From NCBI GenBank assembly GCA_015657535.1, contig JADHZB010001616.1, forward strand, positions 62,001 through 126,000: a DNA stretch of 64,000 nucleotides, read 5' to 3'. Position numbers and translations under genes: made by a program. This DNA comes from Nephromyces sp. MM_2019 (lineage: Eukaryota; Apicomplexa; Aconoidasida; Nephromycida). Positions 1-13,091 of this stretch are shown piece after piece. Numbering within the stretch: position 1 is the stretch's first letter; every line of letters starts with the position of its first letter. Under the pieces are notes generated by a model. It searched no databases. It was not told the origin of the DNA and was given only the letters and a program-made list of their open reading frames with translations.

Positions 1-336
1 CTCTAAACTTTTGAGTTTTTTGCAAGACTAGGAATACCGTTTGGAAGCTTTTAGTAGACGCTTCTTTGATCAATCGTCATATATAGCCCAAGCTGTGCTC
101 TGCAAGCTACGTGAACCCAAGCCAACACACTTCCTTCAAGCTACCCGATTCCGGTCACACGCAGTCTCTTGAAGCCAAGCCATCCCAATCTCGCACACTC
201 TTCAAACCAACTCACCCAAATCCCATACACACACAATGCTGACTCAACTAAATTTAACCCCACCTTGTGTATATTTTAAGCGAGTTTCCTCCCTTTTTCT
301 ACTCTCCACATCACAGCCTCTTGTTCCTCTTCGCAG

Positions 337-3078
337 TTGTTCAGCGAGCTCTTGAAGTTGCTCAATATCCCGAGCTTGGAAGCCTTCTAGAGTGTATTGG
401 TATCTTCATCAATGAGCTGCAATCTTCACAGTCTGGAAAGAGGGTAGCTTGCAAGCTTTTGAAGAGATATTCTCAATTTCCTGCTTTTGGAACAAATGGA
501 GCAGGAGCAAGCAGTTCTCACGCTCAAAGCTCAGGTAGTGTGAGAGATAACAGCAATGGAGCAACAAACAGCAGCAAAACAGGAGGAAAATCCAATACAA
601 CGCGCACTTCTTCAGGCAGCAGTTCTTTTGTTCTGGCAGATTCTCCGGTAGAAATCAAGAGTGGGATTAGTTCTGAGGGAAGGCAATGGTCACAGCATGT
701 TGGAGCGTCTGCAGGTTAGTGGTTTTTCCTGTGGTTTGCGTGAAGTTGTGGTTTTGAGTGCTTCTTTCGGTTATGTGGGTGGGTGTACGCGTTTGCCTGG
801 GCGTGCGTGGTTTTGTGTGCTTTATGAAGATTTTGCTTCTTCTAGTTGCTTTTATCTGCATTTTTGCCTTTTCCTACCCGCTTCATGTATCTGTTTTGTC
901 GCTCAAAGTCTGCAAACTTGATGTACCTGGATGTTTAGAATGTGCGTGTCGTTCATCAGTGGTGAAGCCTGTGGACCTCTTTGTCTCCTGCAATCTTTTA
1001 CTCTCTCTTGATGCGTTTCTAGCGATGCTTTTCATGTTCCGTAGTTTGTCATATTACAGTAGGGAGGTGGTTGTACGTTGTTGTGTATTGCTTGGTCTCA
1101 CTCCGTATTTACTTGGAGTTTTATGCCTGCCAGGAGTGTTTCAACACCGACACGCGCATATAAGCGCACAGTCAAGCAAATGCACACACGCATACTCGCG
1201 CCAACACATAGGCACACACTTTACAGGTGATGAAGTTGCTTGTTTTTCATAGTTTCTCTCTGAATTCCAACTTTTTTCATTCGCTTAGCTTTTTTTATTA
1301 TGCAAAAGTTGCTGTAGATTCTATTCACTAGTTTTCTGTATATAAATGAGAGGGAGAGGGATTACGTTTTTTACTGTACGTACTCTAAAAGATGTAGAAT
1401 TTTGGCATTTTGTGATGTTGCCAAGAAAACATCATAAAATACCAAACTTCACCAGAATTGGCTTCCATCTTACGGATAGATATGCATTAGAGCTGCTTAT
1501 GGCTTAAGTTTATGTGCGTGTCGTGTGCTGAATATATTTATAGGTATCTTTAAAGGCTTTTTTGGTCATAAATCACCATATATGATGAATGCTTTTGGTT
1601 AAAGGCGCCTTTTATGGTGTGTTGGGAAATATGGTGTTTATTTGGAGCGATGGGTAATTTGGGACGATTTAGACGTCTTCGAAACATCATTCTTCCAGAA
1701 AGACCATGCGTCTTCAAGAAGCACCAAATGCCTTCACCAAACTTCTTCAAGAAACACCAAACTTCATCTTCAAAGTCCCTCACTAATTCAAGAATACCTC
1801 TGTATATTATTGCCTTTTTTTCCTCCTCTAACCCCAGAAAGTTTAGTTAAGTTGAATCCTTTCACTATGCTTTTCATGGCGGATTGGATGTCAATCAAAA
1901 AACACATATCTGAGGGTATAGTTTTATTTTCAAATCCTTCTTCAGATAAGGTAACAGCTCTTGGCAAAGTTAACCCTTTGGTAGCTACTAGTGCTGAGCG
2001 AAGCATTAGCACACCCTCTTATTCCGACAGCAACAGCTTTATGACTTCAATGATACTCCCGAATAGCTTCGGAGCATTTTACCTGGACAATAGTGTGCAG
2101 GTATGATGTATATGTGTGTGTGCAGGCACGTGTATGAATCTTTCATGTTGGTTTTATCAATTGCAGTGTGTTTGCTGGAGTCAGCTGCTGTGTAGACTCT
2201 GCGAGATTTATGAAAGGTGTGCTATTATTGTTTATTGGGTTTAGTGGATTCTGCGGATGAATTTTGGGTTTTCTGTGGTTTTTTCAATTTTTAACTGCTG
2301 AAATTTGAGCTTTCTCTGTTTGTACATCAATTTTTCAGGCGTAATGCATGTATTTTTTTGTTTTCCTTCTGTGAAAGTGACCGCTGAAACGAATCTACTA
2401 TAGAGAGAGACTTGCTTATCCTCTAGCACCATCTTCTAGCTCTATATTTTAGATTCAAAGCCAAACGCTCTCTTTATTTTTTAACCATCCTCAATTTTTT
2501 TATATGCATCATTGAGAACTGTTTAGGAAGCATTGCTATCAGTGTGTGTGACGAGTGGCTATCTATAATTGATTCAATGGGAGCTCTCTGAGCATTTTTG
2601 CTGTGATAGCTACCTTAGAAGCTCGCTTCTACACTGCTTTCATTTTGTGTCCGGGTTTTTACTGTATAGTAACTTTGCTTCCTTCATGACTTACCTAGCT
2701 AGTTAGACATAGGCAAATCCTCTCTTCTCCATGTTATCTCTTGCACTTTTAATCAATAGCTTCTCCTCTCCACACTCTCTCTAGGAAGTTCCGCTTGCTA
2801 TAGCTTTCGTTGTGTTTACGACACCCTTCTCTACCCCAAATTTCCTCTTCGTCCTGAAAAGTTCGCCAAAAGACGTCTTTTTCTTATCCATATTATCAAT
2901 GCCTCATAACTGTTTATGTTAATCTCTCTCTCTATCCTGTTTCTTATTCTCTCGAATAGGCGCTCTACTGACCATGAAAAGCGTGTGTGAGTCTCTAGTT
3001 TTTCAGCACATCACTACCTTGAAGAGGAGCCGAGATTTTTCCATGAAAGTGACTGCGACCGTCGGTGTGGCGGATTAA
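337..3078 (+). CDS. 3' end of an unidentified multi-exon gene (5' part lies left of the window)
   Basis: Four exons join in frame: 337-714, 1838-2100, 2167-2218 and 2960-3078. Acceptors are pyrimidine-rich (ttcctcttcgcag, ccttttttttcctcctctaaccccag, cttattctctcgaatag). Donors are GTTAGT, GTATGA and a weaker GTGCTA. Phases 1, 0 and 1 match at the three junctions. The first exon encodes a helical stretch (RALEVAQYPELGSLLECIG), then a Ser/Gly/Asn-rich low-complexity region. The later exons give MADWMSIKKHISEG, then CRLCEIYERCALL, and the end FSMKVTATVGVAD followed by TAA. The helical stretch vaguely recalls the helical tail of RIC1-type GEF proteins, but I would not name it so. The third donor is the least certain: GTGTGC two bases upstream would lead instead to a short exon ending at 2387. 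Another exon could hide in the 1.1 kb between exons one and two. The start is outside the window. Confidence 0.5.
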
Positions 3079-4605
3079 GTTTTTGTAGTAATTTGACTTT
3101 AATGCAGCCTTCTCTCTGCTTTGTATTTTTTTCTCAAATTGTGTATGTTATATTTTTATTATTGTTAAATGAATGCAGCTGCTTACAAACAAAAAAGCAC
3201 GTTTTTAGGCTTATAGGTAGCTAAACTAATTTAGATTTGTATAAAAAGCAAATACTACATCATACAAGCATTTATGTGTGTGTTGTTGATTTCTGCTGCC
3301 ATAATATATACAATGAAGCTGAAAACGTGCCATTTTTTGTTCTCGATTTTGCTCTACTTTATAAGGAATAAATGCAGCTGTACGTGCTTTATGTGTTCTC
3401 CCTGCGTTTTTTTGGTAAGGAGCATAAGCTAGATCAACTCGCATACGCACACAGGAAAGAAACCAAATCAGTGTGTTAGCCATCCTATTTTTTAGCAATT
3501 TCCTCTATTTTTTTGGTATGTTTATTGTGATGTGGGTAGATCGTAGGGCTATATTAGTTGGTTTTGCATCAAGATGTGTGGTGGCATGAGCCTATGCAGT
3601 ACTCTGAAGCTCTGATGATGTGCTTCCTATTGTGAAGCAACGTGTGTGTTACTCCTGTGGCTTCACTCGAGTAGTTTTTTCTCTTGCAGGCCACTCGTCT
3701 AACCCACACTATAGTACCGTACTTAGCACAGCCACTTTGCTTTCTTAGCTGCATCAAATTCGCTGCACGTACCACTCGCACACTATTCATATATATGACA
3801 AGAGTATATATATATATCCCTAAAAAATCGATGTTTTTGGCCTGTGCATGATGCCCATTTGATACTTTGCCGAATATGGTTTGACAATAGGTGGGGCCAA
3901 AGTCGCAAAACCTTCAACTATTGAGCTTCTTTTATGTCGTGAAACACGCGCAAAGCATTGGGAATTTTACGGGGTTTCTGAGACATTTTGCGCGACTCTG
4001 TGTGTCTTTTGTCTACTGAAAAAGCTGAGTTACCGCTGCTTCATATGTATATTGGTATATAGACATTTGTATATATATATGTTTGTATATGTATGAATTT
4101 TCTGCTTTTGTAATATATAAATTTGTTACGATTGATGGGGGTGTAGTGGTCAGTATTACTCACCTCTCTCTACTTCACTGCTATAAAAGTAGATATTTCA
4201 TAAGCGTTTATATATATATGTATATATTGTAAGATGAGATAGCTGAGGTAGTAAGTTTGCAGTGTAAGTGACAGCAGACTATGTTTTTTTAAAGAAAAAC
4301 TTTTGAAAAATTTCATTCGAGTTGAAGGTATATATGCAGCTAGATGATGGACATTTTTATTATTTTTGAATTTTAACGACTAGTAATTGGACTGTTGTGT
4401 GTGTGTATGAAGATGGAGCGTATACTTGATTTTAGGAGGAGGAAAATACGTGATGTGAGAAGTATTCTCTTGTGGGGTCATGTTTTTATTAATACTAGTA
4501 AAAAGTGCATCTCTGGCAATAACTTTTAGGTGCTAATGGGGGTATATTCATCCATCTTTCTGAGGTTTTAAGGAATTTAATGACGATATATATTGTGATG
4601 CAGTA

Positions 4606-4682
4606 ACGCTAATATGTAGTGATTTGATGTTAATATATAATGATTTAGCGTGAATATATAGTGCTGTTAATATATGGAGAGT
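4606..4682. repeat. Degenerate AT-rich tandem repeat, about 16-22 bases per unit
   Basis: Successive units of the form TTAATATATAATGATTTAGC recur with changes: gctaatatgtagtgatttga, ttaatatataatgatttagc, tgaatatatagtgctg and ttaatatatggagag. It is a small diverged satellite in noncoding DNA. Confidence 0.5.
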
Positions 4683-6487
4683 GATCCCCATCTAATGCTT
4701 TTTAAAGTCTTTGAAATCCCCCTAGTTTTCAAGTATCTGTCTCTTGCTTATATATACGTTGTATATCTAACCCTAATAGTATCAAAATTTGGAAAAAATA
4801 GAACTTTTTTTAAGTGAGTATTGCATGGATTAAGAGGCATACGTACTTGATGTGTGAGTGATTTTATGCGGTTTGTATTTTGCTGTTTTGAAGCTAATTA
4901 CCGGTTCTTGTACAATTCAATTTGTTACTAGGAGAATATGAATATATATATATAAAATAATGTAGACGTAGTTACCTTTATGTGCGTGTAATGCAATATC
5001 CTTAGCAGAGGTTTCCTTCCTCCGTATATTGCAATTTATAGATATAATTTTTGTTTTTACATATTCCAGCGAGTTGATAAGAGATGATTGCACTTTGCTG
5101 TAAGTAACTCGCGTAAGACTTCTCTTTTTCAAAGTTTACACAATGAAAAATTGAATTTAATGATTTATTCCGGTGTGTATATGTGTATCTATGCATAACA
5201 TAAAATCTCATGCAGAACCACGCCAAGTTTTTTTTCACAGGTGTGTAGGTAGAGCTGCTTTTTCTTATGCATTTTTTCTTCATTTTATACGCCTTTTTCT
5301 ATCAGGTAATACCTTTGCTTTTCCAGAATTAATTTGCCTGTTTATAACTGCGTCGCTTGTGTACTGAAGTTTTACTTGTGTGTTTTTTAATTGTGCTGTG
5401 ACTATGTTAGTATGCGAACGATGTTATTCTTCCCTCAATTGTATAGGATGTAGTTTATTCACTGGTGGCGAGCCCCCTTCCTCATACACACCCGCGCCCT
5501 GCTCCTCACAAAAACACAACCACCCTACTCAGACACTCCATTTTTCACACACCCTCCCAGTTCCTCTCACTTTTAGTCCGTTTGGAAACGAAAGAAAACC
5601 TTATTTTTCATGTTTTTCTTGAAATAACCCCCCCTTTTATTTTTTGTGTTTTTCCTTTTATTTTGCCATCTTTTTCATATCCTAAGCATGTAGCTACTAG
5701 TGAAATAATGTAGAAAGTTGCGAATGATGGAAATATTTTTTATCCACGGTGAGAGAAGTCATATGTTAGGTTTTTTTTCAGCTCTATCTTGTGCCTGCAA
5801 ATATTCAGTGTGTGTTCGGCACACCGTGGATCTTACTCTTTGCTTGTAAATACTGTTCATCCTTTGAATTAAATCATTTTCTGTAGTGGTAGAAGTAGTT
5901 TTTTATAGTAATTCATTGTCTTTTCCTTGATTTTTCCAAAAAAGCATCAATTTTACATCGGTGTGTCATATGTAGCTTTTTCGCGACGAAGCTGCCTTGA
6001 TTGAGTTAGCATATAGGTTGTACTGTTTTGTTCTACTATTTGTACGATTGTTTTAGGTCTGAGCTCGCACATATACGCACACATACCCTTTGTGTGACCG
6101 AAGTTTTTGCCTGATATAGTGTGGTATCGTATGGTTGAGTGCATGTCTTGTTTCTGTTGGTGTATTATTTAGAGCTACCCTGTAATTGTTAACCGTGTCA
6201 TGAATTGTACGTTCAAGTAGACGCTGGACCTGCACCAGGTCTTCTCTAGTTTTGAGCGACTGCAGGAGGTGCTTAAACATGTATAGTAGCTGCTCTCGAT
6301 TTGCTACCACTTGCCCTTAGTCATGGGATGTGTGCACGCGCGTTACTTTTTTTTGAGGCTATGAAGCTCGAGATGCATGTGGGGGCTCATGAGAGTCCCT
6401 TTTTGTGTGTAAATGAGCTTTGCAAGGTTTTCTTGGCATTCCATGTCGATTTTCTACAGCTTAGCTCTTTCGTTAGTATATACGAAC

Positions 6488-6668
6488 CTATATATCTGTA
6501 TATACTGTATTATTCGCCTTTACTATGGGAGAACCGGTATAACTGTATAGCCATTAAGGTGATATGTCAGGGGTATATGCACGTATATATATCTATATAT
6601 ACTTTAGTATTTGCTTTGCATGTGGGACCACCGTATAACTGTGTAGCCATTAATGTAATAAGACAAAA
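6488..6668. repeat. Diverged direct duplication, two copies about 97 bases apart
   Basis: Copy one begins near 6491 (tatatctgtatatact) and copy two near 6588 (tatatctatatatact). They stay aligned through ggtataactgtatagccat and cgtataactgtgtagccat, at an offset of 96 to 97 bases. Several substitutions separate the copies, so the duplication is not recent. No open reading frame is shared. Confidence 0.6.
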
Positions 6669-9075
6669 AATCGCATTGCTGTGCATCTGCTTAACTTTTT
6701 TATTAAAACGCTGTCCGAGATGAATGTTTAGTCAACCTAAATACATCAAGCCTATCTACAATGAAATTGTATGGATCGATATGTATGTACATATGGCACC
6801 AGGTTGCATATGATGTGCATACTATCATTTTGCAGTAGATGTGACTGCGGTGAACTATGAATAATGAAAGGTGCTTGTTTATAAATTTAAGCACTGTGTT
6901 GATAACATGATAATAATGCTTGTAGTAACCATTGGAACAGTGGTTTTAGCTGCCCAGTGTTAGCAGTTTTAATGCATATGATAATAATCAGGCATGCTTT
7001 AAGCCATCAGTAAGAGTAGTTTTTAGTAATTATATTAAAATAATACATATACTTGGTACTTGTTTATCAGTACATAAACGAGAATATACTTGGAGGGTGT
7101 CTGAATCATTCAAATATAGGTTTGCAGAATTGCATTTTCATAAACACACGTAGGATTTTTTGGGTGTAACTTCAGCATGGCAGATTGCGGGATAGGCAGT
7201 TTTGTAAGAGCTTGAAAGGGCGGGCACACACACTCGGGGTGGCGCGTTACAGGTTTAGCATCCTTCATGGGGAACTAAATAATACCTAGGAAAAAGAGAT
7301 TATCAGTTTGCTAGTTTTTTTTTTATTTTCGTGGAATGCACTTTCATACACATGCGGTTTATCCTACTTATGCTGCTCTCCTTTGTGTGCGAATTCTTGT
7401 CGTTTTCTTGAATTTACTCGCCGTTAGGTTCTAGGTTGCAGCTTTTTTCATTTTCATTTGAGTAAGTATATATACTCTTGCATGACGCCGAAGGGTGCGT
7501 TTGTGCGCGCTAATTGACTTGAATGTTTAAGAACATTGTTGGCTACGCGCTTTAATGTGTCTAAAAATCTCTCAACTATTTATATAATTCTGAACGACAC
7601 CACGGGAACGTGATTATCCTATATATACGTGCTCACTTCTACGATTTTTACAAGTCTGTAGCATGGGCATGCTATTATGAGTTTTCTTCTTGTGAAGCAT
7701 TTTGAACGTCTTATAGCTTGCATATTTCGGTGCCTTCAAGCCTACTTTGGGCGAATTGCCCCGTTCTGCAACCATGTGGAAATTGCAAGCATGCCGTCAC
7801 ATCTCTTGAATATCGGATTGCGATGTGTCCCTTGTTAGTTGTTCCACAAGTGGTGTCCGTTTTAGTAAGTACGGCTACTTCCACCACTCCGTTCTATGCA
7901 GATAGAGGTAAATATATGCATGGAATTGTGTCATGATTTCTCATATTTGGCATGAGGGTTAGATGATGCACAATAATATCTTGGTACGCGAAGTTTTGAT
8001 TTTTGGGTCGTTGGTAATAGCCTCTTCAACTGCGTATTTACATCTGGTTTGCTATGCACTTGTGCTATTCACTAGAGCTGCTACCTCCCTGATGCAGTCA
8101 AACGCCTTGTATTTTATCATTTGCGTCAGCCAATCTTATATGCTTACAAGGGCCGCTAGTTGTACGCATTTACGATTGTAGTTTACTTACACCATTCTGG
8201 TTTTGCATTTCCCTCCTCTGGTGCCTCCATATCCAGGCATTCGGATGTAAACTCTTTGGATGTAAAAACTGGTAATACGTGCATGTCTACTTTGATACAT
8301 GCCTGTATAAAACACAGCCCCAGATGCACGCTTGCCATTGTCTACGGACTTCGTAAGGTGATAAGCTGGTTAGCATATGACCTGCAAATAGTGATAATGC
8401 TACGTTGTAGAATATTAGCAATGCTAACTTAGTAGCTGATGTTTATTCTATGGATTTCCCCCCTTCTCGTGTCCCATGATGCTGTGCTAACTTTAGTTAT
8501 TTACCGGCTGATACTGTGCTGTCCTAAAGTCTTTCTTTTGATGATGTAGCTGCGTGCATTTACCTAATTTGATTACTAGCCTTCTGCTGCTGCATGCCTG
8601 GCTTATGCGACCTGAGAGATTGTAGCCGTGTTAAATAAAGCGGAAGTTACACCTTGTGTGCGTACTTGACTATATTTTAACATCTAGTAGGTTCCTGCAC
8701 TAGTGTCTACCATAAAGGTACCCTTCTGAACGGGAATATTTTCTCCGGTTTCGCCTGCTTCGGATATTGAATTTTACGGATGCAAGCACGTTTTGCCATG
8801 CATTTACGTCTTGAAGGCGGAGAAAATCACATTACGTTCGCCGCACACATTTGCATGGGCATGCTGACACGTGCAAACATCCACTGACTGAACTTTCTGG
8901 CGAATCTTGCTTGTGAACACATGTAATTGGGCGTATGCTAATGATATGCGGTCCTCTATCTTCTTATTTCGGGAATGATAGGATAAAATACAAGATATCC
9001 CGTATGTATAGGCTGAGTTTTCGAAGTGATGCCAGCGTTTTTTTTTAGTCTGTCTAAACGGTACAATTGTAAGAG

Positions 9076-9252
9076 ATGCTAGCCGAAGTTGTCACAAACC
9101 AGCTGCAGGTGAAAAATGCTCTAGTGGTTTGTGATACGCTACTGATGGAATGTCTACTGCGGAAGGCATTAGCTGCTCTACAAAAAGCTGAACGCTGTGG
9201 AATTAGTGTACCGGTTGGGTACCGAGGTATTCTTGTTGGGGATAAGGGATGA
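9076..9252 (+). CDS. Possible small ORF or exon, unidentified
   Basis: An ATG-initiated 58-residue frame begins MLAEVVTNQLQVKNA and continues as an Ala/Leu-rich helical stretch (LLRKALAALQKAERC), with a composition more protein-like than its surroundings. A strong acceptor-like tract (gcgtttttttttag) lies just upstream at about 9048, but an in-frame stop precedes the ATG, so the ATG would be the start. A possible donor inside the frame (CGAG then GTATTC) suggests it could be a first exon. The opposite strand is also open here. I recognise no family. Confidence 0.2.
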   Translation: MLAEVVTNQLQVKNALVVCDTLLMECLLRKALAALQKAERCGISVPVGYRGILVGDKG

Positions 9253-12031
9253 TAAAGCATTAATTGACGGACAAAACTTCACTTATCCTGCAATTATCTG
9301 CTTTCGCCGCGAATGGTGAAGTCAAATAGGAAGACAATGGTGCAGCATGGCTGCCCCAACACTGCTCTTCAGATTAGAGTTGCAGTCACGGGTGACTTAC
9401 CCTGCGACAGCACTCTTTCATAGCGCATCAACGCAAGCATGATTTCGCTGGTGGCCGGAGAACGACTTTGGTTTGTCCGATGGTAGTCTTAAGTAATCTG
9501 TGTAGTAATTACGGATAATTTATAGAGATGAACGTTGCTGTTTTATTGTTTCTGTAGTCCGGTATGTCAAGAGGTTCGTGCGTGGCGTTTGCTGATCTGA
9601 TACTGAACTCTTTTTGCCCCAGCGCTCTATTGAAACTTAGCAGGTAGATGGGTCTCAGCTGTTGTGCTTGGCGACACCACCTTAGTCATGGTAAGGCCTT
9701 TAGACCTGTTACCCACAGCGGGTAAAACTCGCATTCAGTTCCACATGAAGTGTTAAACGGCGCTAAATGTTCGATACCTCTAGCTTCTGTTTTTTCTATG
9801 GGCTGTGATATTCTCTCCAGCTCAAATTAACTAAAGTTTATGATATTATGTGCCTGCTGCGATGTTTCCTGGCTACGCTGTAAGGAAATTTGTTTATTTT
9901 TCTTGCATGGAAGCTAATTGCAGTGTGCTGCTTCTTGCGCAGCCGATGTGGGTGTCCACGAGGTGTGCACGGGCGCTATCGGCACAACTCGGTTTTGTAC
10001 TAGCCATTTACCAGTATCTCAAAAAACGGGGCTACAGATTAATTAAGTCTTGCAATACTTATGGCTGACCTTCCTTGTAAAACAACGGTTTCCCTGCATT
10101 CTTGAAAATTTTTTGATGTATGTTTACACCATGTTTACTTCAATAGCTAAACTGCGTGATTTGTGCAATATTAAGTTTATAGCCGTTGTAACAGCATGGA
10201 ACTTTGGGTCGTATTGCACACACCGACGCTGTGGAGCTATTCTGTGTACTCGGACTTGCTACTTGAATAATTCTTGACGACTCATTGATTAGATTAGCAT
10301 GAAATGCGTTCCTGACATTACGAGAGCAGCCTCAAGTCTAAAGCATGTACAGCGGATATAGCACTAGCAGCAGAAGTGAACTTAAGGACCCAATTTTCAC
10401 TCAGCGTGTAATAGTACCAAGTCCTTTAAAAGAGGTTGTATGCCGCACGTCTTGTTTATTACATGTACCGCTAGCTTCATCAAAATGACCTCTTCCACGT
10501 TTTGGATGCACAAGCACACATGAAAATATAATTTAGGCTGCGCAGCAGCACAGTTGAAAGTAGCAATAGAGAGCGGTCCAGCTCCTGATATAGCTGTGCG
10601 AAAATATCTTCAGTCTACAAAATGAATACCGTGGTAAACATGGGTTAAGCAGATTTACAGGGGTTGTCTTCCCATGCAAGTTTCCCGATCGCTGTGACTA
10701 CACCAGTGTTCACGTGCAGGTCGATAGCTATGTAAAGAGTCGGCTGTTCCACGTGGAGTAGGCATATAGTTGGCCCGCTTGTGGTGTACTATGGATGCTA
10801 GGTAATAATTCACAAGAGTAGCATTCCCTTTGTACGTTTAGTTTAACCAAATGAGCTGCTCTGCGGGCAACGTAGGCATATAGTATGGATGGAACTTAAA
10901 GTTACCAGGCTGTAACTGTGCTTCTATCCTGTGTGGGACCACGTCCATGACGAAAGCACTAGAAGAGGTGAGTAGCACACACGAATAACATAAACACAAT
11001 TAGCACACATACGAATAACGCACACATAAATAACTTTCATTTTGGTAAGGATAGCATAATTAAGTAAGCCCTGTGATGTTAGGCGGTAAATTTGGTGCTT
11101 TGAAATTACAGGAAGCAATACGTAATATGCTACATAGTATAGTGGTAAGCATTTCTGTAGTCAGACCTCTGCCTACATTAGTGCCCTTATAAAATTAATA
11201 TTCTTAGTGTGTGGTAATAATAGCTGTCCGGCTAAAACGTTGGGCAGTATGCTAGAAATTTAATATAAGTTGTGCTAATCATGAGAAATAGCTCATTAGA
11301 TAGTACTGTGCACATTTGAATTGTCTCAGGTTTTTGAATCACTGACGCTGGTACTAGCATCGAAATGATGACACCAATGGTGCAGGCAGCAGCAATTAAA
11401 GCATGATTGGTGAGTTTTCTGGAAAACATGTTAGATGCAGAAGAATTTTTGTGCGTTAAAGCGTTTACTTTCTTTTGAAAAAACTGTTGACAAGTGGATT
11501 AGTATGAGCTGCAGTTACTCTGAATCTTTCTTCGACAGTGATAGGGAGATCAATTGTAGTAATCAGCTATGTGCTGGGCATGTGGTACCATGCAGTTCAA
11601 TCATTCTAATGAAATTAGCTACAGATTCATGTGCAGCAGAAAGTCCTTTCCTCGTATCGTGATTACATAATTGTCTTTAATTGTAGCTTTAAAGATTCTT
11701 TATTCGCGCCATCAGGGGCTAATATTTAGCAGTGATGGCACACGGTGGTAGCGTTTATTATACCTACCTCCAGCTCCAGGTGAGCGAAGGTGCTGTTCGT
11801 AATAAAGATAAGCCAAGTTGCTTCTCATGCAATAGATTCACATGTTGCAGGTGCGAGCATTTTAATACAATATACGAAGTCGAACAAAATTACAATTTAT
11901 TTACCTTACGATAACTGAACCTGAATAATTTAACAGCTAAAAGTTCAAGTGGTAAGAAAGTTCAAAAAACTGATAGGATTTTGCCCAGACGTTATTCTTA
12001 GCCTTTTTCACAAGAATTGAAACTTTTTTAG

Positions 12032-13091
12032 GAAGCAACTGGCACACCCTTGTTTCTGCTACTAGTACTACATGGATTTTTGTAATACCTGATGTAATGA
12101 AGGATGCAATGGCTCTATTTTGCTGCACTACTAAGTTTGGTTCCCACGCCTACCTGCAGAAGGCCATGCTACGCTATCCGGCTATGCCTTTCTATGCCAC
12201 GAAAATTGAAGCACTTTTGTTTATTTTTACATCACTCTATGTCACTTCCAAATAATTGCTGGGGCCTTCATTAACGGGTAAGCATCTATGATAGGGTAGT
12301 ATAGACATGACTAGTTTGAAGGAGTCCCTCCTGCAGAAATTTCTTTTATCTACAAGGTTGCTTACCTGTATATGCTTAGGTGTCACTGAAGTCTATAGGG
12401 CGAGCATTTGCTATGCAGGCAATATAAAAAGAAAAAAGTGCATTTTATTTATACTAGATTTTTTACCATGGCAATACACACAAGGGTTCAGCTAATGGCC
12501 TAATAGCATAAATTCCCTTAACAATTGTTGTATCACACTGTTTCTCCGGGATATATTTTTAAATTACCGATGAATTCCGAAAAAATTTATTTTATAAGAT
12601 TAAGGACTAGCAATAAGCTCAATGCTTATTATAATGCTGTTGCTAGTGTGGCCGTTGCTACCCCAGACGTGGCTACTTAGTGTAATTTTATTGTTTTATA
12701 AAAAAACAGGTAGACACCCATCCTTGTTATGTAGCACTATAATGCATGTTTGGAAGCTTTCCAAACAGTTCATCATAGAATAACGATGGACTCCTTGTGA
12801 AGCGCTATTCTCATATATGCTTGAGCTAGCCAATAGGTCGAGCATAAGCAGCACGACTACTCACCTAAAATTTGATAATCAAAGTAGTAAGTGGCCATCA
12901 TCCCGATTACGTTGGAGTTGTGTGTACTTCTTTTTCTGTCCTAATTGCACGGTTTGCCCCAGGTTACTCTCCGCACCACAATAGAGGGTACCGTTGCCAT
13001 CACCACTGGCGAGCATGTGCGCGAGCGGCAATGCGAAATGAAGTGGAAGCGTATCAATTTTGAAGTTGTGTCACTTGCATTCAAATTCTGA
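12032..13091 (+). CDS. 3' end of an unidentified plus-strand gene
   Basis: Three exons chain by phase. Exon 12032-12081 follows a strong acceptor (gaaacttttttag) and ends at GTAATA in phase 2. Exon 12599-12668 (TSNKLNAYYNAVASVAVATP) ends at GTGGCT. The terminal exon 12963-13091 follows a long pyrimidine tract ending in tttgccccag. The terminal exon is the most convincing: it reads VTLRTTIEGTVAITTG, then ERQCEMKWKRINFEVVSLAF, and stops at TGA, a typical globular-domain composition. A further exon at 11730-11779 (MAHGGSVYYTYLQLQ, GTGAGC donor, phase 0) would fit upstream. The 5' end was not found. CTU2 follows on the same strand after about 0.7 kb. I do not recognise the family. The GTGGCT donor is weak, and that exon could instead run to a stop two codons later. 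Confidence 0.4.

Larger units (their letters stand above)
3079..11729. other. Stretch without a supportable gene
   Basis: About 8.6 kb in which I see only scattered short open frames. The first half is T-rich and TG-rich on the plus strand, like the sense strand of introns elsewhere in the window. From about 7.4 kb the base composition becomes less AT-rich. Isolated exon-like pieces exist: 3691-3804 after a strong acceptor (ttttttctcttgcag), 7711-7854 ending at a GTAAGT donor and containing a CGNC motif, and 8177-8270. I could not chain these by phase into a gene. A diverged 97-base duplication and a degenerate 22-base repeat lie inside and are listed separately. No tRNA-like T-arm sequence was seen. 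Confidence 0.4.

Noticed and set aside
758..1252. 164-codon plus-strand frame in the first gene's intron
   Set aside because: It is Cys/Leu/Phe/Val-rich as expected from a T- and TG-rich intron, begins within the intron and has no supporting splice sites.
2217..2387. Alternative end of the first gene through a short exon at 2339-2387
   Set aside because: It is phase-compatible, but its product is Phe/Cys-rich like intron sequence, whereas the exon at 2960-3078 gives a clearly globular C-terminus.
6053..6310. Minus-strand frame with a helical, amphipathic stretch (LVQVQRLLERTIHDTV)
   Set aside because: It looks protein-like for about 40 residues and has a possible donor, but there is no pyrimidine-rich acceptor and no neighbouring exon on that strand.
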